10,177 bases of DNA from Larix sibirica (lineage: Eukaryota; Streptophyta; Pinopsida; Pinales; Pinaceae), in assembly GCA_004151065.3 (NCBI GenBank), contig NWUY0300032461.1:26892-37068 (forward strand), in the 5' to 3' direction. Every line of letters starts with the position of its first letter. The stretch's first letter is position 1. Below, one piece after another: positions 1-8,913 of the stretch. A program made the translations under genes and the position numbers. The notes below the pieces were generated by a model. It did no database searches. It worked only from the letters and a program-made list of their open reading frames with translations, and was not told the origin of the DNA.

Positions 1-830
1 TTTCTTCGTTTTATGACTCATTAATAATGATCATATCATTTTTGTTATGCATTTGCTATCAATCACAACATGCAACACATGAACTTGGTTCTCATCGTGA
101 CTTTATTATTCATTGCCATGACCAAGTCCTTAGAATCCATTACAACTTCACAGTTAGTTGCAACATAATATCATCAATCGATCAACAATAGGTTCACCTA
201 TTTACTCATCAATATTTCATACGCTTTGAATATTTAACTATAATTGTACATTAGTCTTTAAGCATTGATATGCATTTAGACTTTTTGCAATATGAATTCC
301 AATCACTCTATTTTATGCACAACCATTTATACTGCTTTTTTAGTCAACAATCACATAGATATTGTAAATCTACCAAAAGTCAATTTGTTAAAGTGATACA
401 GTAAATTTCTTTAGGAAATCCTTTTCTAATCATGGTTTTTAGTTTCCATATATTCCTATAACCAAAATATAATACGACATTTAAAATTCATCACTCACTC
501 CTGAGTGATAATTCCATTTTGATTATTATTTTCATCGTTCATGAACCATGGACATAGTCCTGCGATGTTAGTACATAACATTTATTGTTCTTTTCAATAT
601 GAATCAATGTTCGTCAATAAACTAACATAAAGGATAAGTACTTTTCAAGTAGCCCCTCAAGGAAAAATATGAGATAAAACTTTCATAGGTTCATTGCTTA
701 CAAGAGGAAGATCTATACTAATTTAAGGTTTTTCTAAACAACTTACTAAGACCCAAAGAAATCTTATATGATGTTCCATACATTTGATATCATTCAATTT
801 TCTTTATGGCCACACCATGCCAGATTANAC

Positions 831-857
831 AATACAAATAATACAAATAATACAAAT
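831..857. repeat. 9-bp microsatellite, three perfect copies
   Basis: Three exact tandem copies of AATACAAAT, with a partial copy just upstream beside the ambiguous base at 828. The N may reflect uncertain copy number or a polymorphic site. Confidence 0.85.
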
Positions 858-993
858 AAGAATATCTTCCGAAGTTACATTCTTCAACAAACCTAACATA
901 TTATGAAGTCAATAGTTTCATAGAGTAAGAGTGATGAATCTATATTGTAAGTAAGCCTTGAAATGGAGAAGATCACAACTCTCAACATAAGTG

Positions 994-1033
994 AGCTTCA
1001 TTCAAGCTTTTCCTTGGAAGCTTCATTCAAGCT
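994..1033. repeat. 15-bp direct duplication
   Basis: AGCTTCATTCAAGCT occurs at 994-1008 and again at 1019-1033, 25 bp apart. Its ends (AGCTT and AAGCT) are themselves complementary, so each copy is also a weak inverted repeat. No function is apparent. Confidence 0.7.
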
Positions 1034-1215
1034 ACAATGCATCTGTGACATTATAGATTAGTAATCAGATGACAAAGAAGGTTGTAGATGATACTACTGA
1101 TGCGGTTGTGTCATTTATTCTTCAACCAAGTATTGAAATACATGACAAGCTTTCCACATTCAAAGTTTTCAACAAATATGAGTTTTTTTAATTTGTATAT
1201 TTTTATACCATATCC

Positions 1216-1278
1216 CATGTCAAGTATAGTACTCACATTGTTAGAGCATGTCAAGTACAAACACCCACATTGTTAGAG
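1216..1278. repeat. Imperfect 31/32-bp tandem duplication overlapping the 5' LTR edge
   Basis: Copy 1 (1216-1246) and copy 2 (1247-1278) both begin CATGTCAAGTA and end CACATTGTTAGAG, with a divergent centre. The second copy ends inside the first eight bases of the 5' LTR (TGTTAGAG), so the LTR's terminal sequence appears twice. The duplication hides the insertion boundary and any target-site duplication on this side. Confidence 0.8.
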
Positions 1279-1495
1279 TATAAGGCTTCAATAATACAAT
1301 GTAAAGGCACATGTTATAAGTGACTCTCATAAATAGTTAGTAGGAACCAACTTTAATAGAGTTATTAATGTGAGGTAGTTAGGTTATGCAACATATAAAG
1401 GAGATCAATGCTACTGTGAAAATGCACTCCACGGTTAATGAATAAAGTGTTAACATTTGTGTATATTCTTCGTGTTCCATAATCTATATTTGCTA
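1271..1495 (+). repeat. 5' LTR of the copia-type element
   Basis: This aligns with 3091-3322. Three gap-free blocks (the first 34 bases, a 43-base block around ATAAGTGACTCTC, and a 28-base block around the TATA box) total about 105 columns with about 13 mismatches by eye, with indels between them. The last 80 bases align poorly. The start TGTTAGAG is fixed by comparison with the sequence directly after the polypurine tract at 3082-3090. The end is placed two bases before the primer binding site and is uncertain by a few bases. Confidence 0.78.
1394..1400 (+). promoter_or_regulatory. TATA box in the 5' LTR
   Basis: TATAAAG lies about 123 bp into the LTR, inside the conserved context TTATGCAACATATAAAGGAGATCA, which is shared with the other LTR apart from one substitution in CAACATATAAAG versus CAACCTATAAAG. 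Its conservation within otherwise diverged LTRs supports a core promoter role, with transcription starting roughly 30 bp downstream. Confidence 0.65.
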
Positions 1496-1497
1496 TA

Positions 1498-1509
1498 TGG
1501 TAGCAAAGC
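1498..1509 (+). other. Primer binding site, initiator tRNA-Met type
   Basis: TGGTAGCAAAGC matches the standard plant copia primer binding site TGGTATCAGAGC at 10 of 12 positions and lies two to three bases after the LTR end, the expected place. It would prime minus-strand DNA synthesis from the 3' end of initiator tRNA-Met. The two mismatches fit the general decay of the element. Confidence 0.75.
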
Positions 1510-2013
1510 AAATTCCATTCATGTTCCAATCCTTGGAGAAATCATAGCACTTTGAAGGGAGCCATCGTCAATTATATTGAAGAAGAAGGAATCCTAATAT
1601 CAAAAAGTAGTCGCGAAGTAAAAGGAAAGCCATTGGTCCATCATACATGGTACTCACAGTCACCAAGGACAATCTCCAAGTTAAAAAAAATGTAGTTAAC
1701 ACAACCATCCAATTCAAGGAATAAAGCAATTGAGAAATTATGTCAACCACCACTAGTAATTTCTGAAGGAGCATATCAAAGTTGAAGTCAAGTCGTAATA
1801 TCAAAGCAAGTAGCTGCTGATCATTGCCAATTTGAGATTGTGGTCAAAGAAGATAAATACACTTATCATATGCAAGGAGATAGAAATCCAAATTGCTCTC
1901 AATTGTATTTTTTTGTCTTATTTTCAAAAGTTTTTCATAGTGCAATAATGTTTCATTGTTAGATTCCACAAGTTTACATATGATTTTTAAGAATGTAAAC
2001 CCCATAAAAAAGA
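1510..2013 (+). other. Leader between primer binding site and gag
   Basis: About 500 bp without a recognisable coding frame, in the position of the element's untranslated leader (packaging and dimerisation region). An ATG at 1980 begins a short frame that runs towards gag but is not in the same frame as the first recognisable gag residues at 2014, so the original start codon cannot be fixed. Otherwise I see nothing specific in it. Confidence 0.55.
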
Positions 2014-2794
2014 TTCAAAGGTCTCAATTTCCACCCCTAGAAGGTGAAAATAAAATGCAATTAATGAACACAAATTTTGTGGGAAAGAGTCAAAAGGACA
2101 GAAGTAGAACCTAGTGAGAATAAAAATTTGATTAAGTGGCAAAGCGAAGTCCATTACTAGTCTTTCTCTTTCAAATTCAGAATTACATCTTGTTGATTTG
2201 GAAAAATAATCTATAGTAATATATGATGAATTAAACAAGTCGTTTGGTGCAAAAGTGGTAAATGTAAAATTCTCATTAAAATTACAATTCTTTAGATTAA
2301 AAAATCATACTGAAACTACTATGTCCAACCATATCAATAATTTTAAATTACTTCTAAGACACCTGACTAAAGTTGGTGCAAAGGTAAAAGATGAGGATGC
2401 AAAAGCCCTTTTATTAAATAGTTTGCTTTCAATTTCCAACAATGTTATATTTACCTTAAGCCAAATGTATTCATAGTATTTAGATGATATAATATCAACT
2501 CTTTTTGGCTAAAGAAAGTAGGCTAAATGAAGGATATTCATAAAGTGATCCACATCTATAAGGTGCACTTCTTTCAAGAAATATAATGGCCAAAAGAGGG
2601 AAAAAATTATTTATTATTGTAGAAAACCAAGTCGCATGGTCTACCATTGTAAAGTATGAGCCAATGATCTTCTAAAGGGGAATATTAAAGACAAAGAAAA
2701 CCATAATACATCTCTAACAACTAGAATTGAAGAAACACCTAATATTAACTATGAATTTGATGACAATGAAACATGGAGGTTTTATGTTTTTTAG
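2014..2794 (+). pseudogene. gag: Copia-type gag (capsid/nucleocapsid) pseudogene
   Basis: Gag would form the virus-like particle that packages the element's RNA in the cytoplasm. Frame 1 (2014-2143) shows a copia gag N-terminus, FKGLNFHP then a stop (2038) where a Trp codon is expected, and ends near LIKW. Frame 2 then carries the core: SLSLSNSELHLVDLE (2162-2203), YDELNKSFGAKVVN (2222-2263) and the UBN2-like helix region with FRLKNHTETTMSNHINNFKLL around 2291-2350. LAKESRLNEGYS lies in frame 3 (2505-2540), and frame 2 resumes at about 2580. The knuckle at 2609-2650 reads I-x2-C-x4-R-x4-C instead of C-x2-C-x4-H-x4-C. Stops include 2038, 2062, 2065, 2207, 2474, 2541 and 2792, and there are at least three frameshifts. 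The family assignment rests on recognition of conserved gag wording, not on a search. The remnant cannot make a full protein. Confidence 0.82.
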
Positions 2795-3081
2795 AGGTTA
2801 ATCTTTGAAGAGATAAGGGATTCAATATAGATGTATCTCAATGTGGATTGTTGTCCAATAATTTGAGAGATCTGTAATGTGAGAGTTGAAGAATATGAGA
2901 ATTGAGAACCCAAGAATTTAATGGAGTTAGAAGTCAAGAATTACACCTTTACCAAGGTGATGGGACAACTTGATGGAGCACCTACATGGTCCCAAAACTA
3001 TGGAGAAGAAAATCTACTTAATAAGTTCAGTTTTAACATTCGGTTATTGTTCAAATGTTTAATAGTTAGCATTGTAGTCTT
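2795..3081 (+). other. Spacer between gag and polypurine tract, pol absent
   Basis: This interval of about 290 bp is where a full copia element would carry about 3-4 kb of pol. I see no protease D-S/T-G-A motif, integrase HHCC or DDE residues, or YxDD reverse transcriptase motif in any plus frame. A 67-codon open frame at 2921-3124 runs through the polypurine tract into the LTR and resembles no known domain. The interval is best read as the 3' untranslated part of the element. Confidence 0.6.
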
Positions 3082-3090
3082 AAGAGGAGG
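3082..3090 (+). other. Polypurine tract of the copia-type element
   Basis: AAGAGGAGG directly abuts the 3' LTR start (TATTAGAG). This is the expected position and composition of the RNase H-resistant primer for plus-strand DNA synthesis, and it independently fixes the LTR boundary. Confidence 0.75.
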
Positions 3091-3322
3091 TATTAGAGTT
3101 CAAGGCTTCTATAATGAAATGTAATGAATTCATGTGTCATAAGTGACTCTCGTAATTAGTTATTAGGAATAAACTTTAATATGGTTATTAAAAGTAGTTT
3201 TATTGGGTAGCTATGTTATGCAACCTATAAAGGAGATCAGTGTTATTCTAAAAATGTGCTCAATATCCTCAACTAAAACACATTCCAATCATATACCATC
3301 TACTTCAATGGGTACTCTAGCA
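3091..3322 (+). repeat. 3' LTR of the copia-type element
   Basis: Directly repeats 1271-1495 with substitutions and indels. The terminal TG is changed to TA here. The TATA context is retained (TATAAAG at 3226-3232, about 135 bp in). The right end is placed near TCTAGCA by loose similarity to the end of the 5' LTR and may be off by ten bases or more. No matching 5-bp target-site duplication is visible. Confidence 0.72.
3226..3232 (+). promoter_or_regulatory. TATA box in the 3' LTR
   Basis: TATAAAG in the same context as the 5' LTR copy (GTTATGCAACCTATAAAGGA). If active it would drive read-through transcription into the flanking gypsy remnant. Confidence 0.55.
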
Positions 3323-3471
3323 TTATGATTTCACTATGCGTTGGAAACTAGATTACGATATACAGTATATTTGTTTCTAGTTTTGCTTCACTTTATATTT
3401 CTTAGTATAGTTTGATTGCATTTTTTTGTTTTAGTTCTCAAATTTTATTACTTCCCGAATGTCGTGCTTTC

Positions 3472-3717
3472 CATTTTATCCCATTGAAAAATCTTCAAGA
3501 AGATGTTGGGTGTAGGTTAATTTCCTTCACTTTCGAATGTCGAACTCCATATTGGTGTAAGGTATTACCAACCAAATCAATTCATTGATGGAGACCATTC
3601 GAGAAAGTCTTTGAAGCTAGTCATGGCCATTATCAACTAAAGGGAGTATATCTTGCATTAGATGAGATTCACAGAGAAAACTATGAGTTTGTTGAAGATT
3701 TTAATATGAGGCTTTAA
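3472..3717 (+). pseudogene. gag: Ty3/gypsy gag fragment (Retrotrans_gag domain)
   Basis: One frame reads through most of a gypsy-type gag domain. NLQEDVGCRLISFTFECRTP (3490-3549) corresponds to the family's '..ED..mRLFPfTfeG.a..' segment. YWCKVLPTKSIH (3550-3585) then matches 'WY.sLPpnSI', followed by a stop at 3586 where Ser is usual. WRPFEKVFE (3589-3615) matches 'W..fek.F', and EIHRENYEFVEDFNMRL (3664-3714) matches the 'l..i.r...E.v.dFn.Rf' end. A stop at 3715 follows, and the frame stays open but unrecognisable to about 3820. Expected family length is several hundred residues; about 80 are seen. Its start is lost, and it lies only about 150 bp beyond the copia-type 3' LTR, so the two elements adjoin or are nested. 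Assignment is by motif order, without a search. Confidence 0.68.
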
Positions 3718-4701
3718 CACATACATAACAATCTCATGTACCTAAGTATCGCTTTGATATTTTTGAAGGTGTTATTAACTTTCCAATCATCAGAAAAAAG
3801 CAAGCTTTTAAAGTGCAAATAAGTCTTATTGTTTAAAAAATAGTTATAGATAAGATGTTCATGGAAGAGTCTAGTGATTAAAGAATTAATTGAAACTGAT
3901 TTTATCATTGAGTATTTAATACTTCTACTTTTCTTTGCTAGATTGATTGTTTTGTTATATTTCATGAATTTTCCTTGGTTTGCTAGATTGGAAAATCCCC
4001 CACATGCATTAATGGCATGCAAGCTTGGTTAACAAAGTAAAGAAGGGTTTTAATGATGAATGGGTGTATTTTCTTACTAGTTGTAATAAGATAATCACAT
4101 GAAGGGAAATCCTGCACTCCTTTATTAGATCTTTCGTTTAATCCATATTGCCTAGTAAGTATTTGATACTTTCTTTTGTCTTTCATTGACGGTGTTGTTT
4201 TTCATGCCTTGATCTGTGAGATATTTGAGTTGTTTGCAATGGAAAGAAGGTTTCCATGGAGGAAGTGCAATTTGTACATACTAGTTGAGGGTCACAATTT
4301 AAACAATGAAATACTTGCTAGCTATTTTCATTTACCATGAATTTGTTGTCTGACCATTTGATTGACATAGATGGTTCATGGATTTATAAAATGTCATGCA
4401 TATGTTCTATTATCAATTGAATGAGTCACCATATGAATGGTGTTTTTTTAGTGTGGACTTGAGTATCATAAGTTCGTAATAGTCGATATTCCGTATATTG
4501 CACTATTAAAGTACAACTTTGCATACTACTATAAAATAAAGGTTGAATGGAAGGTAGTTATGCACACATTTGTTCTCGATTGAATGGAGATTTTAATCAA
4601 GGATTGGTTCTATTCAATTTACTCTTAGCAAACTTTTTGTTTGAAGTTTAATGGTTATCGATATGTTTCTTTGACCCTTAACAATCCCAACAAAAATATA
4701 G
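3718..4701. other. Gene-free stretch, probably decayed gypsy internal DNA
   Basis: No reverse transcriptase motif (YxDD) and no protease or RNase H core could be recognised in any frame. A 102-codon frame on the minus strand (3714-4022) starts opposite the gag end and has no domain, so it appears to be chance. Around 4213-4335 a plus-strand frame has ELFAM...PWRKCNLYIL, vaguely like an RNase H segment, but the spacing is wrong. The stretch lies between gag and possible integrase remnants, so it is probably what is left of pol. Confidence 0.45.
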
Positions 4702-4910
4702 CATGCTCTACAATATAATATTACTCATCTACATCAAAGTTTGGTAGTAAAATCTCAATGAGTAGCTTGACTTAATGCCATTGATAAGTTGCTAATCCAA
4801 AAAGCACCACACCGCAAAGTTAAACAAAGATATCAATCCGACAAATGGATAGATTTTGAAGTGGTACTTAGTTAGTTTTCCCTTAAGGCAACTATCTTGT
4901 CCATATTAGT
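4702..4910 (+). pseudogene. Possible gypsy integrase C-terminal fragment
   Basis: Near 4710-4740 a frameshifted reading gives YN then YYSSTSK, like the 'WYNT.YHSST' segment at the end of gypsy integrase cores. In the next block (4783-4860) one frame reads DKLLIQKAPHRKVKQRY then SDKWIDFEVV. This resembles the 'RMK.yADk.R....F.vGD.V' segment that follows the core. A stop falls at about 4873, and the following residues loosely echo '..P.kQ.s'. The distance between the two blocks is about 75 bp shorter than usual, so a deletion would be required. The position downstream of the gypsy gag fits one element in the same orientation. This rests on weak, short similarities. Confidence 0.3.
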
Positions 4911-5315
4911 TTCTTGCATTTTAGGGTCATTGCTTTCTGATTTCAAATTTGCATTTTATTTTCTATATTTTGAATTTCTTTTGAATGAGTATTGACTTGT
5001 TGATGTTGTGATGCGATAATATCTTTCTTTGAATGCAACCTTTCATGCCATTTTATTCTAGCCTTCAACTCACATCAACATTTTGCGCCTAGAGGTAAAG
5101 CCTTGCAAGCTCCACATGTTTTTGGTTTGTTGTGACTTAAAGGAACAATATTTGAATGCAAATCATGGATGCCTATAATATTCCAAGTGACTAACTCTAA
5201 GGATTCCAATGCTTTGGTTTGGTCAATGAGTTAGTTTTTCGAGGGAATCCATTAACATACACAAATGAGTTGGTCGTGTGAAAGGTGAAAACTCAAAAGT
5301 TTGAGGCTGAAAATC
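4911..5315. other. Gene-free stretch
   Basis: I see no coding frame or structure beyond AT-rich sequence. If the flanking assignments are right, this is the 3' untranslated part of the gypsy remnant between integrase and the polypurine tract. Confidence 0.4.
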
Positions 5316-5324
5316 AAGAGGGGA
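5316..5324 (+). other. Candidate polypurine tract
   Basis: AAGAGGGGA is followed at once by TATTCTAATACCC, the arrangement seen at gypsy 3' LTR starts if the LTR's TG has mutated to TA. It rests on composition and position alone. Confidence 0.35.
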
Positions 5325-5990
5325 TATTCTAATACCCAAATGTGGCAAATTTTTAACAAATTGCATTAGAAGGCAAGTAATTCCCATTAAGCCTGCAAAG
5401 CAGTACTGCTTCTCATGTCTGCGAATTTCTAAAGCAACATATCTAAAGAAAAGGATTGGAAACTAAAGTAAAGCTAACAACAAGGTAATGCAAATAATCT
5501 CCACTATGGATATGAACATCTTATTGAAAATGGAGCAAAGTCCATGATGCCACGATGACTCCATCGGGTTATGGACACTTGTAGTCAATGGAGCAACACC
5601 TGAGGGAAATTTTATTCCATACCTGGGGAATATAGTTTTATCCCAAATGTAAATAGGCCCAGGGCTTATGATCCCGTCGACCTAGATCATTGAGTCGTGT
5701 TATAAAGGCAATAAACTTCATCATATCTTCTTTCACTACAACTGGTACTTTGCCTAAACTAGTTCATATGAGTAATCACTAATTCCCTCGCAATAATTGT
5801 TTTACAATGACTTGCTTCTTGTAAACACTTGGATTTCTATGTGGATCAAGTAAATTCTTCCTTCTTCTTTCTTCATAGATTAACAACTTATTGCAGAGAC
5901 TCATGGCTTCCTTCAATGCGTCACCATTTGTTGAGACCTCAACTAGACCCAAGTCCCAAATTTAGGGACCCCCTTTTTAATTTTTGTATT
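5325..5990 (+). repeat. Candidate gypsy 3' LTR, end uncertain
   Basis: Starts TATTCTAATACCC after a purine-rich run and carries a TATA box (TATAAAGG, 5701-5708) about 376 bp in. Beyond that, near 5930-5975, is a pyrimidine/purine-mirrored segment (GAGACCTCAACTAGACCC then GGGACCCCC) of the type often found near LTR 3' halves. There is no partner LTR in the window, so neither boundary can be confirmed and the right end is a guess. It could equally be unrelated intergenic DNA. Confidence 0.27.
5701..5708 (+). promoter_or_regulatory. TATA-like box in the candidate LTR
   Basis: TATAAAGG preceded by a short GC-containing stretch (GAGTCGTGT). It matches the plant TATA consensus, but in AT-rich DNA such matches also arise by chance. 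Confidence 0.3.
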
Positions 5991-8913
5991 ATGAGCTTGT
6001 TCATCAAATTTTATCTTTTTGACTTATTGTACTTGTAATGTTTTAACGATGCTTTCATATTTTGTGGTTTTTATTTATGAATACCTTGTCATTAATTTGC
6101 ATGGTTGATCATAGATACTAACATATTGACTTCTCCCTTGTGATTTGAATGCAACTTTTCAACACTACTATGTGTCACATCTCATGATCATCCTAGTTTC
6201 CTTTTATGGCACCTTTATTGTTGCTTGATAATGATTCTGATCTAATTGACATTCACATGATCTTCTATCAATCCCATCTTTAATTGCATGTTCTTGCTCT
6301 TGTATATGATTGTTTTTGGCTCATTTGCGCATTGGATTGAGTATTGACTTGTATGATCTCATGGTTTAACATGATTCAATGCTTACCTTTCGTAGGTTTC
6401 CATGCCTTGTTTCTATAGATTGGTAATGGAAAGACAAGCCAAAATCATAATCCTCCAACAAATGGCATGAGTGGTTAGGCATCATATCAACAAGTGGAGA
6501 AATGAACAAGAGGCACATGTACAAACGGAAGTGGTGTAAGGATATGCGAAGGAGATATAAATAGTGCATTGGAACATATGACATTGGAATCATGTTGTGG
6601 CTAATGACAAAACATCATCTCTAGGTAGCCCATAAATTTGTATCATGAAATTCATCAGATTTGTGCTAGAAAAACAATGACGAGCATGGCAAGAATGGTG
6701 CACAAAGTGACAAAGTGAAGTAAAAGAATGATCTTAAAACCACATAATCATAATCTTCACCTTTGTTTATGCATATTCAACTCGTTCCTTGTCATTGGAA
6801 AACTATTGATCAAGTTTCTAGGTGCAACAACATATTAAACAATGTTGTCCTCATGAGAGCATCTAGGACCCCAAGACCACATTCACCACTAATTTATTTT
6901 TTTTGTGAGGTGATCTTAGTGATGTAAATGATACATATTGAAATCCACATAGCATACATGGTATTCACACATAGAATTTTTAATTGTGGTGAAGCGATGC
7001 TATGAATGAGGGCTAGACTTTAGCCTTTGAGGTTTGTTTGCGTACATTTTTTATGTCTCATTAAAATGAGTTCGGGAATTCCAAAAGAAGTTACTTTGAG
7101 GTTTTTGGGGCCTACAAACTCAAATCAATTGTCATAATTCAATTTTGAGGCTCCTGAGTACAAAAACACATTAAAATGTTTCATGTCACCTAGGCAATTT
7201 TGGCTTCACGGGTTTTGAAACCTATCCATCTGAAGGTGGAATGAGATGCTTAACCACTCGTTGCAAATACACTTGTCTTCTCTATGCCCTATAATTCATG
7301 GTTCATTGATTTGAGATCATTAGAGTGAGTTATGGTTTTACAAAGCTAAAAACAAGGGGATTTCATGGGTGTCCATTTTAATTAATTTTTAATGGCCTTT
7401 GACCAGTTGTCTTTTCCTTCATTTTTTAATCGATGATCAAACCGAGCTTGTATGATGAATGTAGATCCTTAATGGAAAAAAATTTATTGTCTTATATTTG
7501 CCCACAAAAGACAATCAAAGTGTGAGTGAACTTTTACATTTTGCCTCATTGTGCTATTCTTGTGTGTATTTCCACTTCAACTACGTGCTTCAAATTAGAA
7601 ACTAAGTAGAATTCCTTAAATCACTCTACTACACCAATGACTAACTGCCCCAGACCACATGGTCAAGTTTTTAAGAGAAGACAAATGGATAAGATAAGAG
7701 AGTTTTTGCATGTAAATTCACCTTGGAAGAGCTCCCTCTTCAATGCTGGGCTATATGTGAGCTTTTATGCATTATTTTCTTGCAAGTTGTTTAAATCCAT
7801 TTGAACTATCAAGCACCACTAGATATCACCCTGGACAAATGCTCATTGATTTACCATGCCAACAATGCATTTTCACTCATAAATTACGTTGCAAGCCTCT
7901 TTCACATTTTCGGCATCGCAGAGAAGACATTATTGCATTTTTATGGTTGTTAACGCTTGGTATTGATCTACATATTGAATGGGCATCTAGATTGCTATCT
8001 TATTGAATTGATTTCCTTTCATCCACTCCAATTTTGGTTGCCCATGCAACATATTGGATGTAGGAACTAGCATGCAACCTTCATAGGTGACTTTTTTGTT
8101 GCTTGAGACTAAATTTTAAGTTATGAGATCTATAACATTTTCCTTCTTGCTTCTTTGGAACTCTTTTACATTGACAACAAGAGATTAGGTATTAAGAGTT
8201 ATGTTCCTTGTAGATATTTTGACAGCTCATTGGATACATCTTTGATTTGTTTATTTGTGGGTTGTCATGTTAAATTAGAGCAATAACTTGATCAAATGTT
8301 ATAGTACTCGATGTTTGACAGATGAAATGCATTTAAAAGAGATTGCTTTAAATGTCTGCATTCATTAAAACACCATCAAAGCCTCAAGCATTGAGTTCAT
8401 ATGCATATGTTTGAATATTTTCTTAAATGATGTTTATCTTGTGACATAAATTTAATCTCATTAAAAATCAAAAGAATCACAAATTTAGTGCAAGATTGCC
8501 TTAGAGATAACTAGACATCCAGTATGAGTTTTGTGTTGCTTTGATCTAGTAAGCTTCATTTCCATATAGCTTTGTTCATGAAAGATATATAGAGATACAT
8601 TATTGGTTTGTAGATGAAGTCACCATCTTCCCATGAATAATTCGCTTGCAACAATAATGGTGGAGGATGTAATGCATCACAATAAGAAGAGACAACAACA
8701 AGGCAAAGTTGGATTCATTGCAAGGGAACTTGAATGTACACAATACCAAGGTGAAGTTGAATTGGTTACAAAGAGCTTGGGTGTATACAAGAGAAAGTCA
8801 AAGTCAAAGAATTTATGCTTAGCATGTATTCAAGGGGAGTCAAATTTATTTTTGATATAAATCTCACCTTGGGTGGGCAATTTTTTTGTAATCATTAACA
8901 TTTTAATTAATCC
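5991..8913. other. Long gene-free stretch
   Basis: About 2.9 kb without a recognisable gene on either strand. The longest open frames are at 7767-8006 (79 codons, plus), 8633-8860 (75 codons, plus) and 6366-6593 (75 codons, minus). None shows a domain, signal peptide or repeat pattern. Two TATA-like sites stand out: TATAAATAG at 6552-6560 within AAGGAGATATAAATAGTGC, and TATAATT at 7290-7296 after TCTCTATGCCC. Their contexts look like LTR promoters, but no paired repeat supports this. It is most likely old repeat DNA. Confidence 0.5.

Larger units (their letters stand above)
1..1215. other. Gene-free AT-rich stretch
   Basis: No reading frame here gives a recognisable protein on either strand, and the few open frames are short, without a domain or consistent codon use. 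The stretch is AT-rich with one ambiguous base at 828. The only visible structure is a short 9-bp microsatellite and a 15-bp duplication, listed separately. It may be older, decayed repeat DNA into which the copia-type element at 1271 inserted, but I recognise no family. Confidence 0.6.
1271..3322 (+). mobile_element. Decayed Ty1/copia-type LTR retrotransposon with gag only
   Basis: The order is that of a complete LTR element on the plus strand: LTR, tRNA-Met-type primer binding site, leader, gag, short spacer, polypurine tract, second LTR. Both LTRs start with TGTTAGAG or TATTAGAG and carry the same TATA context. Gag matches the copia gag domain (UBN2/Retrotran_gag_2) and ends in a degenerate CCHC zinc knuckle. 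Only about 290 bp separate gag from the polypurine tract, and no protease, integrase, reverse transcriptase or RNase H motif is visible there. The unit is therefore non-autonomous, either by design (TR-GAG-like) or by deletion of pol. Many stops, frameshifts and LTR divergence indicate an old copy. I could not define a flanking target-site duplication. Confidence 0.82.

Noticed and set aside
1987-2238. 83-codon minus-strand open frame
   Set aside because: It is the antisense shadow of the gag pseudogene, which explains the same bases by recognisable gag motifs.
3714-4022. 102-codon minus-strand open frame, the longest in the window
   Set aside because: It begins antisense to the gypsy gag remnant, shows no domain, and its composition (Asn, Lys, Ile, Leu rich) is what AT-rich noise gives.
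4213-4335. Possible RNase H segment (ELFAM...PWRKCNLYIL)
   Set aside because: The spacing between the W-R and Y positions does not match gypsy RNase H (W-R-x-Y-L), and no TDH motif follows at the right place.
7767-8006. 79-codon plus-strand open frame
   Set aside because: No domain, no supporting start context and no homologous feel. It lies inside a gene-free AT-rich region where such lengths occur by chance.
8633-8860. 75-codon plus-strand open frame with a basic, Gln-rich segment
   Set aside because: The basic run (NKKRQQQGK) gave a brief impression of a DNA-binding tail, but nothing around it forms a known domain and there is no promoter or partner exon.
8864-8890. CACC/GGTG stem followed by a T-run, resembling a bacterial intrinsic terminator
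   Set aside because: The stem is only a few pairs long and the plant context makes a rho-independent terminator irrelevant.
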